The notes under the pieces: generated by a model
Told to the model about the DNA's origin: nothing
Seen by the model: the letters and a program-made list of their open reading frames with translations, nothing else
Databases searched by the model: none
Shown: positions 52,755 through 61,541 of the stretch, in pieces
How positions within the stretch are numbered: position 1 is the stretch's first letter
Layout: each line of letters starts with the position of its first letter
NCBI GenBank assembly: GCA_018266375.1
Contig: JAFEAO010000002.1
Coordinates: 82,991-146,990 of the forward strand
Direction: 5' to 3'
Source of the DNA: Bdellovibrionales bacterium
GTDB lineage: Bacteria > Bdellovibrionota > UBA1018 > CAIMNF01
DNA length: 64,000 nucleotides
Made by a program: the position numbers and the translations under genes

Positions 52755-54506
52755 ATGTGCCAGAGTCATAAACGAATCAATCGAAGAAGATTTCTCAAAG
52801 ACGTAGGCGGTACGCTCGCCGCCGCAGCCGCGTTCGACCCGATCGTCTACATGCTTGAGCAGGTCATCTACGGCAATCGTTACTCCGCCGAAGCTCAGAC
52901 TTTGGGCACCGCTGATCCAAGAAACTTTATCATGTGCCGGATGAATGGCGCTCCAAACCGCCCCGAGCAACTGCTGAATCCGTACGTGGCCGACAGCACG
53001 CTTTTTCCGAACAACTACGTGAAAAACCGTTTTACCTCGACCGGCGACCTCGCCTATCAGACCATCAACTACGCGGGCATGAACCTTCCGTATTTTTGGG
53101 GCGGGAACATTCCGACTCCGAGCGGTACGGCACCGCTCACCAAACTCGTTGACAACGCGCTTTTTATTCGCGGCATTCAAATGGCCGACAACGCCCATGC
53201 CTCGAACCAAGCGCGCTTGTTGTCGCCGGCGCAAACCGAGCCGTCGATCCCGACTTTAATTCAAAGAAACTCAAATCAGATGATCACGAACCCGAACCTT
53301 CAAACGTCGATCACCTCGATTATTTCTAACCTCACGACAGGCGGGGGCAATTTCATCTACCGCAATAAATCAGACTATGCATCAGTACAAGGCGCGATCT
53401 CGGGTGCGGTTCAAGCCATCGGAGATCAAGTCAAAGCGACAAACCTTTCTAATGCGGCGATTTACGATCGATTCAAAGGCGTGGATGCGCAGCTCAACGG
53501 CACTTTCTTTGCGAGCCTGACTCAACTCGTGACTGACTTCAATACGGCGAAGACCAAGTATCTGGCGCTTCTCGATAAGTGTAAAAACCAAACCAACTTT
53601 CCGTTTCCGGGCTTGACCACGAAAACCGTGATCAAGCCGAAGTACGCGAATTGGGGCCAAGCGACTTTGGAAGGCGAAACGGTCGGTAACGGCAACATGG
53701 ATATCGACCTCGCCGCGCTGGTCGGAACCAGCGGTACCGGCGTCGATGATTTCGGATACGGTACCGGCGTGGGAAGCACCAACGGGTATGCAAACCAATT
53801 TGCGGCCTGCGAAGTCCTGATGAAAGCCGGTCTCACCAAGTTTTGCACCATCGTGAGCGATCACATCGCCAATCTCACGCTTCCGGCGGGAACACCTTCG
53901 TCGATCAGTAGCACTTGGGGCTTTGACGAGCATGGCGCTTCCGCTGCGATGTCACTAATCATGCAGTCGTATCACTTCAGAGCGTTCTATTCTTGCATGT
54001 ACGAGTTGATCAACCAACTCAAAGCTGCCGGTATCTTCAATAACACCGTCATCATGGTCGGATCCGAATTCACTCGTGGCGGGGCGAATGATATCGTCAC
54101 CGATGCTTCAAGCCCGCTCAACGGTCTGCCTGCGTACAATGATTTGAGCCACCAAGGTCAGGGGAACGCTTTTGCGATTTACTCGGGCATGGTGCAGACT
54201 CCGGTCTGTATCGGCAACATTCAGGCGTACAACCTGAAAAACTTCGGAACGGCGATGTACTCCGGTTCCATCGCCGCCACTAAAGCGCAAGCGGCTCGCG
54301 GAACCACCGGCTGGGCGGGCAAGCTCGTCATGAACGACGGAACGGTTGAAGATCCATTAACGTTTAAGGCGTTTTCCAGTACCGTGACGTCGATGCTAGG
54401 GCTCGAGCCGATTTTTTCGAACTTCAAACCGATCGTTACCGTCAATTCGAGCAACAAGTTCGTGATGATGGTCCCGAACGGACAAAACGTCGATCCATTG
54501 GCTTAG
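52755..54506 (+). CDS. Tat-exported DUF1501/DUF1552-like protein
   Basis: 583 aa. A twin-arginine signal, NRRRFLKDVGG, is followed by an Ala-rich core. Features of the alkaline-phosphatase-like DUF1501 group include NFIMCRMNGAPNRPEQ early on, DNALFIRGIQMADNAHASNQ, STWGFDEHGA, NTVIMVGSEFTRGG and YNDLSHQGQGNAFAIYSG, with His residues that may bind metal. AAGGAAATTAT precedes ATG. It completes a tight run with the haem protein and the PT-rich lipoprotein. tatA lies 2 kb downstream. Function of the family is unknown. Confidence 0.8.
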   Translation: MCQSHKRINRRRFLKDVGGTLAAAAAFDPIVYMLEQVIYGNRYSAEAQTLGTADPRNFIMCRMNGAPNRPEQLLNPYVADSTLFPNNYVKNRFTSTGDLAYQTINYAGMNLPYFWGGNIPTPSGTAPLTKLVDNALFIRGIQMADNAHASNQARLLSPAQTEPSIPTLIQRNSNQMITNPNLQTSITSIISNLTTGGGNFIYRNKSDYASVQGAISGAVQAIGDQVKATNLSNAAIYDRFKGVDAQLNGTFFASLTQLVTDFNTAKTKYLALLDKCKNQTNFPFPGLTTKTVIKPKYANWGQATLEGETVGNGNMDIDLAALVGTSGTGVDDFGYGTGVGSTNGYANQFAACEVLMKAGLTKFCTIVSDHIANLTLPAGTPSSISSTWGFDEHGASAAMSLIMQSYHFRAFYSCMYELINQLKAAGIFNNTVIMVGSEFTRGGANDIVTDASSPLNGLPAYNDLSHQGQGNAFAIYSGMVQTPVCIGNIQAYNLKNFGTAMYSGSIAATKAQAARGTTGWAGKLVMNDGTVEDPLTFKAFSSTVTSMLGLEPIFSNFKPIVTVNSSNKFVMMVPNGQNVDPLA

Positions 54507-54523
54507 GGCCGCGTGCACCGCGG

Positions 54524-55219
54524 TCAATTAAACTGTCTGACAAAACCGACGGCAAACGTGATGCCTTCCCTGAAATATGAGGTGAACCCGATCGCAAACG
54601 CATCGAGGCCCACGAGGCGTGTTTCCATGCCAGCTCCGAATCCGTAATGGGAATCACCGAGGCCGCTGAGTTCGTAGATGGTGCTATCCGCAGTGCCGAC
54701 GAGCAGCTTGCGGATAGTGGCGTTCATGTAAAACGCGGTCGACGGACTTGTCGGAATCCGGATGCCCGGCTCCAGGGTAAACGGCACGACGACGACGTCG
54801 ACTTCGCGGTAATCGACGGGAAAAGTCCCGTTCCGGGCCGAGTCGATTTGGGCCGTGTGGTAGCCCATGCAAAAACGGAAGAGATCGCTCGTTCCGAAGC
54901 CTTTGAAGATCAGCCCGGCTGCGCGAATGCAACCATCGATACCGATACTACGCATGTAGATTCCGGCACTCGTCGAACCGATCGCGATCCCGCCAGTCTT
55001 CGTGAGCGATGCGAGGCGAAACTCGAATCCGTAGTGAGTTTTAGGATTTGCGGGAGCGGCTTGAACGTGGGCTACCGAGTGTGTTACAGGCGAGGATGGA
55101 GCAGGAGTTTTAACTTTTGTTGGACCCGCCTTCTTCGCGCGTGCTGCGAAACTCGGTGCCGCGCTCGTCAGCGCCAGAATCGCCAGGATAAAACATCGAG
55201 CGGTCAATTTTACAGCCAT
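54524..55219 (-). CDS. Predicted outer-membrane beta-barrel protein
   Basis: 231 aa. A signal peptide ends APSFA, then comes a Lys/Pro/Ala-rich linker. About eight amphipathic strands follow (HYGFEFRLASL, DVVVVPFTLEPGIRI, STAFYMNATIRKLLVG and EGITFAVGFVRQF). This size fits a small OmpA/OmpW-like barrel. It overlaps the upstream haem-barrel gene by 10 bp and is translated with it. No family is assigned. Confidence 0.68.
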   Translation of the reverse strand: MAVKLTARCFILAILALTSAAPSFAARAKKAGPTKVKTPAPSSPVTHSVAHVQAAPANPKTHYGFEFRLASLTKTGGIAIGSTSAGIYMRSIGIDGCIRAAGLIFKGFGTSDLFRFCMGYHTAQIDSARNGTFPVDYREVDVVVVPFTLEPGIRIPTSPSTAFYMNATIRKLLVGTADSTIYELSGLGDSHYGFGAGMETRLVGLDAFAIGFTSYFREGITFAVGFVRQFN

Positions 55220-56367
55220 GCGCTCACCTGTAACATGAGGGTTAACGGATCGGCTTCACCTGAGGCAAACCCGATCGTACGCGCGAGCTGCATGTCGGCG
55301 CGGAACTCGACTTTAGGGATCGCAAACCACTGAATGCCCGGAGCGATCCGGATGAATCGGGGCGTGCCTTTGAACCAATCCTTGGCGTAAAGATCGAAGG
55401 TCCAGAGCGAGTAGAGACCGCGAACGAGACGGATGCTCGGTTGGATGAACGAGTAAAATCCGAGAGTCGACTCGTCGGTAGCGATGGTGTTGTATCGGAG
55501 GGCGCCGAACTCGCCGATGATCGCCGTACCTTCGTTTACTTTATGGCGGACGGTGAACGCTGCGATGTCGCGTTTTCGATAATCGTTTGCGGAGTGCAAG
55601 AGCGAGATTCCGTAACGAGTTTGCGCGCTCGCCGCGAATTCAAACATCGCGGATCCGCCTTTTTGCCGGGTATCGCGCGATTGAGTCAGGTTTCCGGCAA
55701 AGGCTTGGACAAAAAGCTCATAGTTATCGCGGAGGTAGTGCACGAGTAACGAGTGGGTTTGATCGTTTTGCGCAAGACCCGTCGCCGAACGCGAGTAGGC
55801 GATATGATCCGGGATTTGCAGGCCGAATGCCGCGTCCATGAGTCCGACGTAAAATCCAAGCTCGTCGCGCGGGCGATAAGCAATGTAATAGTAGCGGCTG
55901 ATCAAGGTGTCCGACCCGACAGTCGGGTACTTGCCAACCGAACCTTCGACAAAGAAATGGTTTTCTTCGTCGGCACGTACGACGAGACTCGCATCCGCTC
56001 TCATCGCGATGTAATTGGGCGAAATCGGATTCGTGGCATTGATCCCCGACCAATACTGGAGACCGCGATAATTGAGTTGCGGGCGGATATATTTGGTGAT
56101 CGAGTTGTAGCCCGGAAAAAACTCGCCGTACTTTTCGATCTTTTCTTCAGTCACGCCCGGATTCCAAAACGGCTTTGCGGAGTAGTAGTTCACTCCGATG
56201 GTGCGGCCGTAATCGGTAAGAATCCCGTTGCCTGCCGGATGGTAGTGGCAGCTGATGCAAGAAGGGTAGTTCATGGAGATTGCGTTGGGATAGGCGTGGG
56301 TACTGGTCACGGCAAAGACGCCGCCCAGGAGCACCCCAAACATCCAATAGACCCTAATCCTCAGCAT
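55210..56367 (-). CDS. Outer-membrane barrel protein with an N-terminal c-type haem motif
   Basis: 385 aa. After a signal peptide ending STHA comes SCISCHYHPAGNGILTDYGR, a CxxCH motif with conserved surroundings. About 300 residues of alternating amphipathic strands follow, ending LMLQVSAWL, an aromatic-rich barrel end. A haem-bearing plug or extension on a barrel would place electron transfer at the outer membrane. It is the first gene of a two-gene unit and is convergent with the Tat/DUF1501 gene cluster. Confidence 0.75.
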   Translation of the reverse strand: MLRIRVYWMFGVLLGGVFAVTSTHAYPNAISMNYPSCISCHYHPAGNGILTDYGRTIGVNYYSAKPFWNPGVTEEKIEKYGEFFPGYNSITKYIRPQLNYRGLQYWSGINATNPISPNYIAMRADASLVVRADEENHFFVEGSVGKYPTVGSDTLISRYYYIAYRPRDELGFYVGLMDAAFGLQIPDHIAYSRSATGLAQNDQTHSLLVHYLRDNYELFVQAFAGNLTQSRDTRQKGGSAMFEFAASAQTRYGISLLHSANDYRKRDIAAFTVRHKVNEGTAIIGEFGALRYNTIATDESTLGFYSFIQPSIRLVRGLYSLWTFDLYAKDWFKGTPRFIRIAPGIQWFAIPKVEFRADMQLARTIGFASGEADPLTLMLQVSAWL

Positions 56368-56459
56368 GAATGAGGGTGAGCCTAACCGTTTTGGCTCGGG
56401 TTACACAACGAATTTCGTTGAAATGACGGAAGAAATTATTCTCGTAGAACCCCCGAAAG

Positions 56460-56468
56460 TGATATAAT
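56460..56468 (+). promoter_or_regulatory. Extended -10 promoter of tatA
   Basis: TGA-TATAAT (56460-56468). The start point near 56475 gives a short leader that includes GGAG. Confidence 0.5.
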
Positions 56469-56488
56469 AGAGGGAGGAGCTAAGAACC

Positions 56489-56710
56489 ATGTTTGGTCTA
56501 TCGTTTGAGCATTTTCTCATTATCGGCGTCGCTCTCCTGATCTTTGGTCCGAAGCGCCTTCCCGAATTAGGCTCAGGGATCGGCAAAGCGATCAAGAATT
56601 TTAAGGACTCATTTTCGGGCACTCAAGAAGCCCAGTCCAAGAAAATCGAAGGCTCTCCAACCGATCATCAGGTCACGCATCACGACGACAACGAGCAAAA
56701 GAAAGGCTAA
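56489..56710 (+). CDS. tatA: Sec-independent translocase subunit TatA/TatE
   Basis: 73 aa. An N-terminal TM (SFEHFLIIGVALLIFGPKRLPEL) with the FGPKRLPELG hinge is followed by an amphipathic helix (GSGIGKAIKNFKDSFSG) and a charged tail. It forms the pore-building component for folded Tat substrates. tatB and tatC are not in this window. The Tat-signal DUF1501-like gene is 2 kb upstream. GGAGGAGC lies upstream of ATG. Confidence 0.95.
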   Translation: MFGLSFEHFLIIGVALLIFGPKRLPELGSGIGKAIKNFKDSFSGTQEAQSKKIEGSPTDHQVTHHDDNEQKKG

Positions 56711-56736
56711 TCCTTCTTTACTGGCTCACGTCTCGT

Positions 56737-57234
56737 TTAGTAATTTAGTGCGCCTTCAATCGCGACTTCGTCTTTTACTCCAACACCCAGATACTTAGCT
56801 TTTTCGACTTTGAAGGTCGACGGCACAAGCGTCATTTGGAAATTCGCGCCGGTGGCGGTTTTGGCGTAAGTAAACGGAACCTTGTTTGAAACTCCATTGA
56901 GTTTGATCGTAGCCGTACCTTTGCCACCTGCAAATACGATTTGCGTTGCGGTGATGTACGGGTTTTTGGCCGAATTCAAATGCTTGTGAAGATGGTTATC
57001 CCGAAGAGCGATGCTCGTTTTTAGATCGTCGACTTTGACCTGAATACTGGTCACGCTAAAAGCCTCGGGTTTTCTACTCGGGTTCTTTTTGAAATCACTT
57101 TTGACTTGGTTGGTCGTCCCCACGAAAGAGCCTGCCGGACTCAGTCTCAATGTGGCCGAAACGCGCCCTGTGGCAGCGAAGGCGGAATTTGCGATCAATG
57201 CGAGCGTGGTAGCAACGAGCGATAGTTTGTTCAT
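56737..57234 (-). CDS. YceI-family periplasmic protein
   Basis: 165 aa with a signal peptide ending NSAFA. The lipocalin-like fold is marked by FSVTSIQVKVDDLKTSIALRDNHLHKHLNS and KNPYITATQIVF, as in the isoprenoid-binding YceI family. AAGGAAACC precedes ATG. It stands alone, convergent with tatA. Confidence 0.88.
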   Translation of the reverse strand: MNKLSLVATTLALIANSAFAATGRVSATLRLSPAGSFVGTTNQVKSDFKKNPSRKPEAFSVTSIQVKVDDLKTSIALRDNHLHKHLNSAKNPYITATQIVFAGGKGTATIKLNGVSNKVPFTYAKTATGANFQMTLVPSTFKVEKAKYLGVGVKDEVAIEGALNY

Positions 57235-57349
57235 AAGGTTTCCTTAAGGTTAATGCCATTTTACCCTCTTGTAAATTCCCGGTTCAGCACTATTTTGGGA
57301 CGGCATACCCCTTGCTGTGTCTACCTGTAGGCACCCAATGGAGGCAGGT

Positions 57350-57703
57350 ATGAAACATACAACAAGACACCCAGAGACTAAAAAACTCAAAGTTCCACCC
57401 GTCAAAGATATTGCGCGACTAGAAGGCAAGGTCGTCGATCCGATCTACCTTGCCGACGGTGATTTGTGTACCGAACTCGATGCGATCCCGCGAAACGAGG
57501 GCGAGTACACGAGTGAGCTCCAGTACAACGGCTACAACGATGTCGAGGACTACGACAACAGCGCGTACGATTTGAGCACTGAAAAAGAAAAGCAGCCCGA
57601 TCCGGAGAAGGAATTGCATTTTGATGGCCGTCCGGAGACGGCTCACGAAGGCGAGGAAGAAGATCCGACTCACCTGAACAATGAAGACGTCAGTAAGATT
57701 TAA
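57350..57703 (+). CDS. Small acidic protein of unknown function
   Basis: 117 aa from ATG 57350 (GGAGGCAGGT upstream). The N-terminal 30 residues are basic (KHTTRHPETKKLK) and the remainder is strongly acidic, rich in Asp, Glu, Asn and Tyr (NGYNDVEDYDNSAYDLS), and probably disordered. It has no signal peptide and no recognised family. A role as a charged linker or chaperone-like protein is possible. Confidence 0.65.
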   Translation: MKHTTRHPETKKLKVPPVKDIARLEGKVVDPIYLADGDLCTELDAIPRNEGEYTSELQYNGYNDVEDYDNSAYDLSTEKEKQPDPEKELHFDGRPETAHEGEEEDPTHLNNEDVSKI

Positions 57704-57725
57704 TTTTTATAACTAAGGAGAACCT

Positions 57726-57761
57726 ATGTTGCACTTAATGGGCCCGAGTACGGTCTATTGA
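57726..57761 (+). CDS. Possible 11-codon small ORF with strong ribosome site
   Basis: AAGGAG lies 5 nt before ATG 57726, followed by 11 codons (MLHLMGPSTVY) and TGA. It overlaps the last codons of typA on the opposite strand. The strong Shine-Dalgarno is the only support; it may be a remnant start of a lost gene. Confidence 0.3.
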   Translation: MLHLMGPSTVY

Positions 57762-59647
57762 ATTCGTTCCGAACGCTTTACCGAACGCAAGTTTCCCTGG
57801 AGAATTTTCTTACGAATACGGATATTCTCCGGGGTCACTTCGATCCACTCGTCCTCGTCGATCCACTCAAGAGATTTTTCAAGAGACATATCGCGGATAC
57901 CGGCGAGAGTGACCAAAAACTCCGCGCTCGCGGCACGGATGTTCGTGAGCTTCTTTTCCTTGCATGGGTTCACGTTGAGGTCGTTGTCTTTGGCGTGTTC
58001 GCCGATGATCATGCCTTCGTAAACTTTGTGGCCCGGCCCGAAGAAAAGGACTCCACGTTCCTCAAGGGAAAGTAGCGCGTACTCGACCGTGTCGCCGCTA
58101 CGATCGGAGATCAGAGCGCCGTTCATGCGGTGAGGGATGTCGCCCTTGTGAGGCGCGTAGTCGAGGAGCAAAGAGCTAAACAAGCCTTCTCCGCGGGTCG
58201 CGGTCAAGTAGCGCGAACGAATGCCGAGAAGACCGCGTGAGGGAATCTCGAATTCCAAGCGAACACGGGGTTTGCCGATGTCGTTGTGCTGACCTTCGTA
58301 CTTGGTGAGCGTGCCTTTACGCTCTTGGAAAATCCGAGTGACGTCGGACGCGAATTCTTCCGGAAGGTCCAAGACCGCTTGCTCCATCGGTTCCAACCGA
58401 GACCCGTCCGCATTGAATTGATAGAGAACGATGGGTTTACCCACCATGAACTCGAAACCTTCGCGGCGCATCTGCTCGATCAAGATCGCAAATTGCAATT
58501 CGCCGCGGCCGAGGACGCGGAACTGATCCGAAGTTTCGGATTCTTCAAAGCGAAGAGCGACGTTGTGCCGAACTTCTTTGAGCAAACGCTCGCGAAGTTT
58601 GCGCGATTGGATCGCTTCGCCTTCTTGACCTGAAAGGGGTGACGTGTTGACCGAAAAGAGCATCGCGAGAGTGGGTTTCTCGACGTAAATGCGCGGGAGT
58701 GGTGCAAGCGCGGAGTTTGAACCGATGGTGTCGCCGATCGAAAAATTTTCGTTGCCCGCGATCACGCCGATATCGCCCGCGACGAGCTCAGGCACGTCGG
58801 TTTGCTTGAGACCCATGTAGGTCATGACTTGGGTGACGGTAAAGTTTTCGTTCACTGACTTTTCATGCCCGGTCGGATCATAAGTGATCCCTTGACGAAC
58901 CAATTTTTGGTTCTTTTTGACCGAACCTGACATCACGCGGCCGATCCCAAGGCGTCCGACGTAGTCTGAGTAAGAAAGGTTAGAGATCATCATTTGGAAA
59001 TCGTTACCCGGCAAAATTTTTGGAGTCGGAACCGTATCGACGATGAGTTTGAAGAGCGGCTCGAGTGACCCGGTTTTCTTTTTATCAAGATAGTCGCGGA
59101 TTTCGTCGAAGTTAGTGGTGCACCAGCCCTGACGAGCGGTCGCGTATACGATCGGGAAATCGGCTTGTTCTTCGGTCGCGCCAAGTTCCAAAAACAAATC
59201 GAATGCCGAGTTGACGACTTCTTTAATCCGGCGGCCGTCCGAGCACTCCGGACGGTCGACCTTATTGATGACGAGAATAATTTTGTGACCTTTGGCGAGC
59301 GCTTTTTGCAAAACAAAACGCGTTTGCGGAAGCGGGCCTTCGGCCGCATCAACGAGAAGGAGGGCACCGTCGACCATACCCATGATCCGCTCGACTTCAC
59401 CGCCGAAATCGGCGTGGCCCGGAGTATCGACGACGTTTACTTTGGTGTCGCCCACCATAATAGAAGTGTTTTTAGCGAGAATGGTAATACCGCGTTCGCG
59501 TTCAAGGTCGCCGGAGTCCATGACACGGTCAGTGGTGGATTGGTGTGCGGCGAAGGTTCCGGATTGGCGGAGGAGGTGGTCAACGAGGGTCGTTTTACCG
59601 TGGTCGACGTGGGCAATAATACAAACATTGCGGAGATTTAGGCTCAT
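57755..59647 (-). CDS. typA: Ribosome-associated GTPase TypA/BipA
   Basis: 630 aa from ATG 59647. G1 AHVDHGKTT, switch I ERERGITILAKNTS, G3 DTPGHADFGGEVER and G4 NKVDRPE are intact. EF-G-like domains II, III and V follow, and then the BipA-specific C-terminal domain (APHKGDIPHRMNGALIS and GMIIGEHAKDNDLNVNPCKEKKLTNIR). It aids ribosome assembly at low temperature and under stress. The frame stays open to TTG 59716, but the family starts at LRNVCIIAHVDHG. Confidence 0.97.
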   Translation of the reverse strand: MSLNLRNVCIIAHVDHGKTTLVDHLLRQSGTFAAHQSTTDRVMDSGDLERERGITILAKNTSIMVGDTKVNVVDTPGHADFGGEVERIMGMVDGALLLVDAAEGPLPQTRFVLQKALAKGHKIILVINKVDRPECSDGRRIKEVVNSAFDLFLELGATEEQADFPIVYATARQGWCTTNFDEIRDYLDKKKTGSLEPLFKLIVDTVPTPKILPGNDFQMMISNLSYSDYVGRLGIGRVMSGSVKKNQKLVRQGITYDPTGHEKSVNENFTVTQVMTYMGLKQTDVPELVAGDIGVIAGNENFSIGDTIGSNSALAPLPRIYVEKPTLAMLFSVNTSPLSGQEGEAIQSRKLRERLLKEVRHNVALRFEESETSDQFRVLGRGELQFAILIEQMRREGFEFMVGKPIVLYQFNADGSRLEPMEQAVLDLPEEFASDVTRIFQERKGTLTKYEGQHNDIGKPRVRLEFEIPSRGLLGIRSRYLTATRGEGLFSSLLLDYAPHKGDIPHRMNGALISDRSGDTVEYALLSLEERGVLFFGPGHKVYEGMIIGEHAKDNDLNVNPCKEKKLTNIRAASAEFLVTLAGIRDMSLEKSLEWIDEDEWIEVTPENIRIRKKILQGNLRSVKRSERIQ

Positions 59648-59854
59648 AAGGGCTGTATCCTGCCCGGGAACTCCCGGTACGAGTACTTGAATTTTAGAGT
59701 TGCTTTTGAGGTACAATACAGGTAAATCTTTGATCTCTGTACAATTTTCTTTGTCTACAGGCGTTTTTCTTTTTTCGGCACCACCTGACGGTGGTAGCGT
59801 GAAATTGAGAATTTAGTAAAATTATATAGTTATTATATTTAAAGGATTCAGACC

Positions 59855-60169
59855 ATGGCACGCGTTTGCGACATTACAGGCACAAAGTCTTTCAGCGGGA
59901 ACAAAGTTTCTCACTCTAACATTAAAACCCGCACCAAGTGGTTGCCGAACTTGCACGAGAAGCGTTTCATGATTCCGGAACTTTCTAAGACCGTAACTTT
60001 GAAACTCAGCACTCGCGCGATCCGCACCATCGATAAATTGGGGGGCATCTCTCAAGCGATCATGAGAGCAAAAGACGCCGAGATGACCGCTACTGGTCGC
60101 AAGCTTAAAGCTGAGATCAAAAAAGCTCGTACAGCGATGTCTAACGGTAAGAAAAAGATTACTGCGTAA
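59855..60169 (+). CDS. rpmB: 50S ribosomal protein L28
   Basis: 104 aa. Family start [32 protein letters not shown], then [27 protein letters not shown]. A Lys-rich C-terminal extension of about 25 residues goes beyond the 78 aa of E. coli L28. AAAGGA precedes ATG. A strong terminator follows, so it is monocistronic. Confidence 0.96.
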   Translation: [104 protein letters not shown]

Positions 60170-60220
60170 TTTATATGTGCGCCAAGCGGCGCAACCAGGT
60201 TTCTAAACTGGATTTTCAGT

Positions 60221-60248
60221 GGCCGGTCAGCGATGCTGGCCGGCCTTT
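60221..60248 (+). terminator. Terminator of rpmB
   Basis: GGCCGGTCAGC-GAT-GCTGGCCGGCC (11 bp stem) followed by TTT. A smaller GCGCC/GGCGC hairpin lies 35 bp upstream. Confidence 0.8.
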
Positions 60249-60255
60249 CAATTTA

Positions 60256-60711
60256 CTATTTCAACCACTCAAATAGCTCGTAGTGGTCGGCGCTCATTCC
60301 CACGCGTAAGTAGGCAAGCTTCGCAGGTTCGTTACGCTTATCGACAAAGAGTCGCAGGCCTCGGTAGTCATCCGAAGATTCCACCATCGATTTCAGATGA
60401 GCGTACATCTGCTTGAAGACGCCGTGTTTTCGCGCGGACGGAACCACATACAGCGAGTGAATCCAGAGCACGGTCGCGTTTCGCCAGTCGGACCACTCGG
60501 GCATCGCAAACAAACAAGCGACCGGGGCACCCGAAGGATCCACGGCTATGTAGTAGTGACCCTTTAGAGGATTTTCAAGGACGGCATCGACGCCTTTTTG
60601 CAAAAGTGCCGGATCCAGTCTTAGCTTTTCGGTTTCGAACGCCATCGCAAGCTGGCTCTCGCGGATAAATTTGGAGTCCCCGATCGTCGCGACACGGATG
60701 TTGAACTTCAT
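60256..60711 (-). CDS. GNAT-family N-acetyltransferase
   Basis: 151 aa. Standard GNAT layout: MKFNIRVATIGDSKFI, HYYIAVDPSGAPVACLF, WIHSLYVVPSARKHGVFKQMYAHL (acetyl-CoA loop, with a degenerate R/Q-x-x-G-x-G/A) and GLRLFVDKRNEPAKLAYLRVGM. The substrate is unknown. The start overlaps the HAD-gene stop as ATGA, so the two are translated together. Confidence 0.87.
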   Translation of the reverse strand: MKFNIRVATIGDSKFIRESQLAMAFETEKLRLDPALLQKGVDAVLENPLKGHYYIAVDPSGAPVACLFAMPEWSDWRNATVLWIHSLYVVPSARKHGVFKQMYAHLKSMVESSDDYRGLRLFVDKRNEPAKLAYLRVGMSADHYELFEWLK

Positions 60712-61508
60712 TTCGAGGCTTCTTTCAATGAACCGTCGACAAGTTGTTCATTCAACATACTCTTGAGATGCGTGTAGCTCCCGCGCCATGCTCCCGGTGC
60801 GATGATCCCCGAGGGTAACCTCATCCCCGGTTTTTCAATCACGCTCAGTTCACGAGTATCCGGGCGAATCAAAAAGACCGCGATCCCAGCTTTCGTCGCC
60901 GGCAGGTCCATCTTCCGTTCGTTACCGATCAGCAGACAGTCGCGAGCTTGGAATTTTTCTTGTTCGAGAATTTCCAGATAGTATTCGGGATCCGGTTTGC
61001 ACGCGTGCATCCGGTCCGACGTCGTGATCGAGTTGAAATAATCGGGATCGATCCCGCCCCAGCGCATCCGCATGTGTGCGAGTTCCACCGGCCACACGGG
61101 GTTTGTCGCTAGCGTGAGCGTGTAATGATCGCGCGCCCATTCGATAAACTTCGCGGCGCCCGGAATTTTGCCGAAGTGAGATTCGAGTTTCGGAAAAACC
61201 TTCAAGAGCGAGTCGAAGAGGTGTTTCTCGGCCTTCTCGCGCGGGAGGCTTAGATTCTTTTCGAAGATGTCGATCAGACGTTCGTGATTGGTTTTTTCTT
61301 TGGACTTGAGTTTGAGCGCGTCCTGGCCTTGCTTGAGGCTGGACCAAGCCGCGCGCCAACCGCGATGTTGTTTCATCAGGGGTAAAATCCTGCCGATGAA
61401 CTCGAGGTGAACCAAGAAGTTGCCCGAGTGGATCAGGGTGCCGTCCAGATCCATCAGCAGGTGTTTAAAACGTTGATTGGGCTTGATGACCGGCATGCCT
61501 AAAATCAT
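60708..61508 (-). CDS. HAD-superfamily hydrolase
   Basis: 266 aa. Motif I LLMDLDGTLIHSGN, an alpha-helical C1-type cap, motif II TLATNP, motif III KPDPEYYLEIL and a motif IV-like segment LIGNERKMDLPATKAG. It resembles phosphatases acting on phosphoglycolate or sugar phosphates. Substrate unknown. Coupled with the GNAT gene downstream and divergent from the PIG-L gene by 33 bp. Confidence 0.85.
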   Translation of the reverse strand: MILGMPVIKPNQRFKHLLMDLDGTLIHSGNFLVHLEFIGRILPLMKQHRGWRAAWSSLKQGQDALKLKSKEKTNHERLIDIFEKNLSLPREKAEKHLFDSLLKVFPKLESHFGKIPGAAKFIEWARDHYTLTLATNPVWPVELAHMRMRWGGIDPDYFNSITTSDRMHACKPDPEYYLEILEQEKFQARDCLLIGNERKMDLPATKAGIAVFLIRPDTRELSVIEKPGMRLPSGIIAPGAWRGSYTHLKSMLNEQLVDGSLKEASK

Positions 61509-61541
61509 TTCATAGTTCCGGCTTTGGTGTAAAATAGGAAT

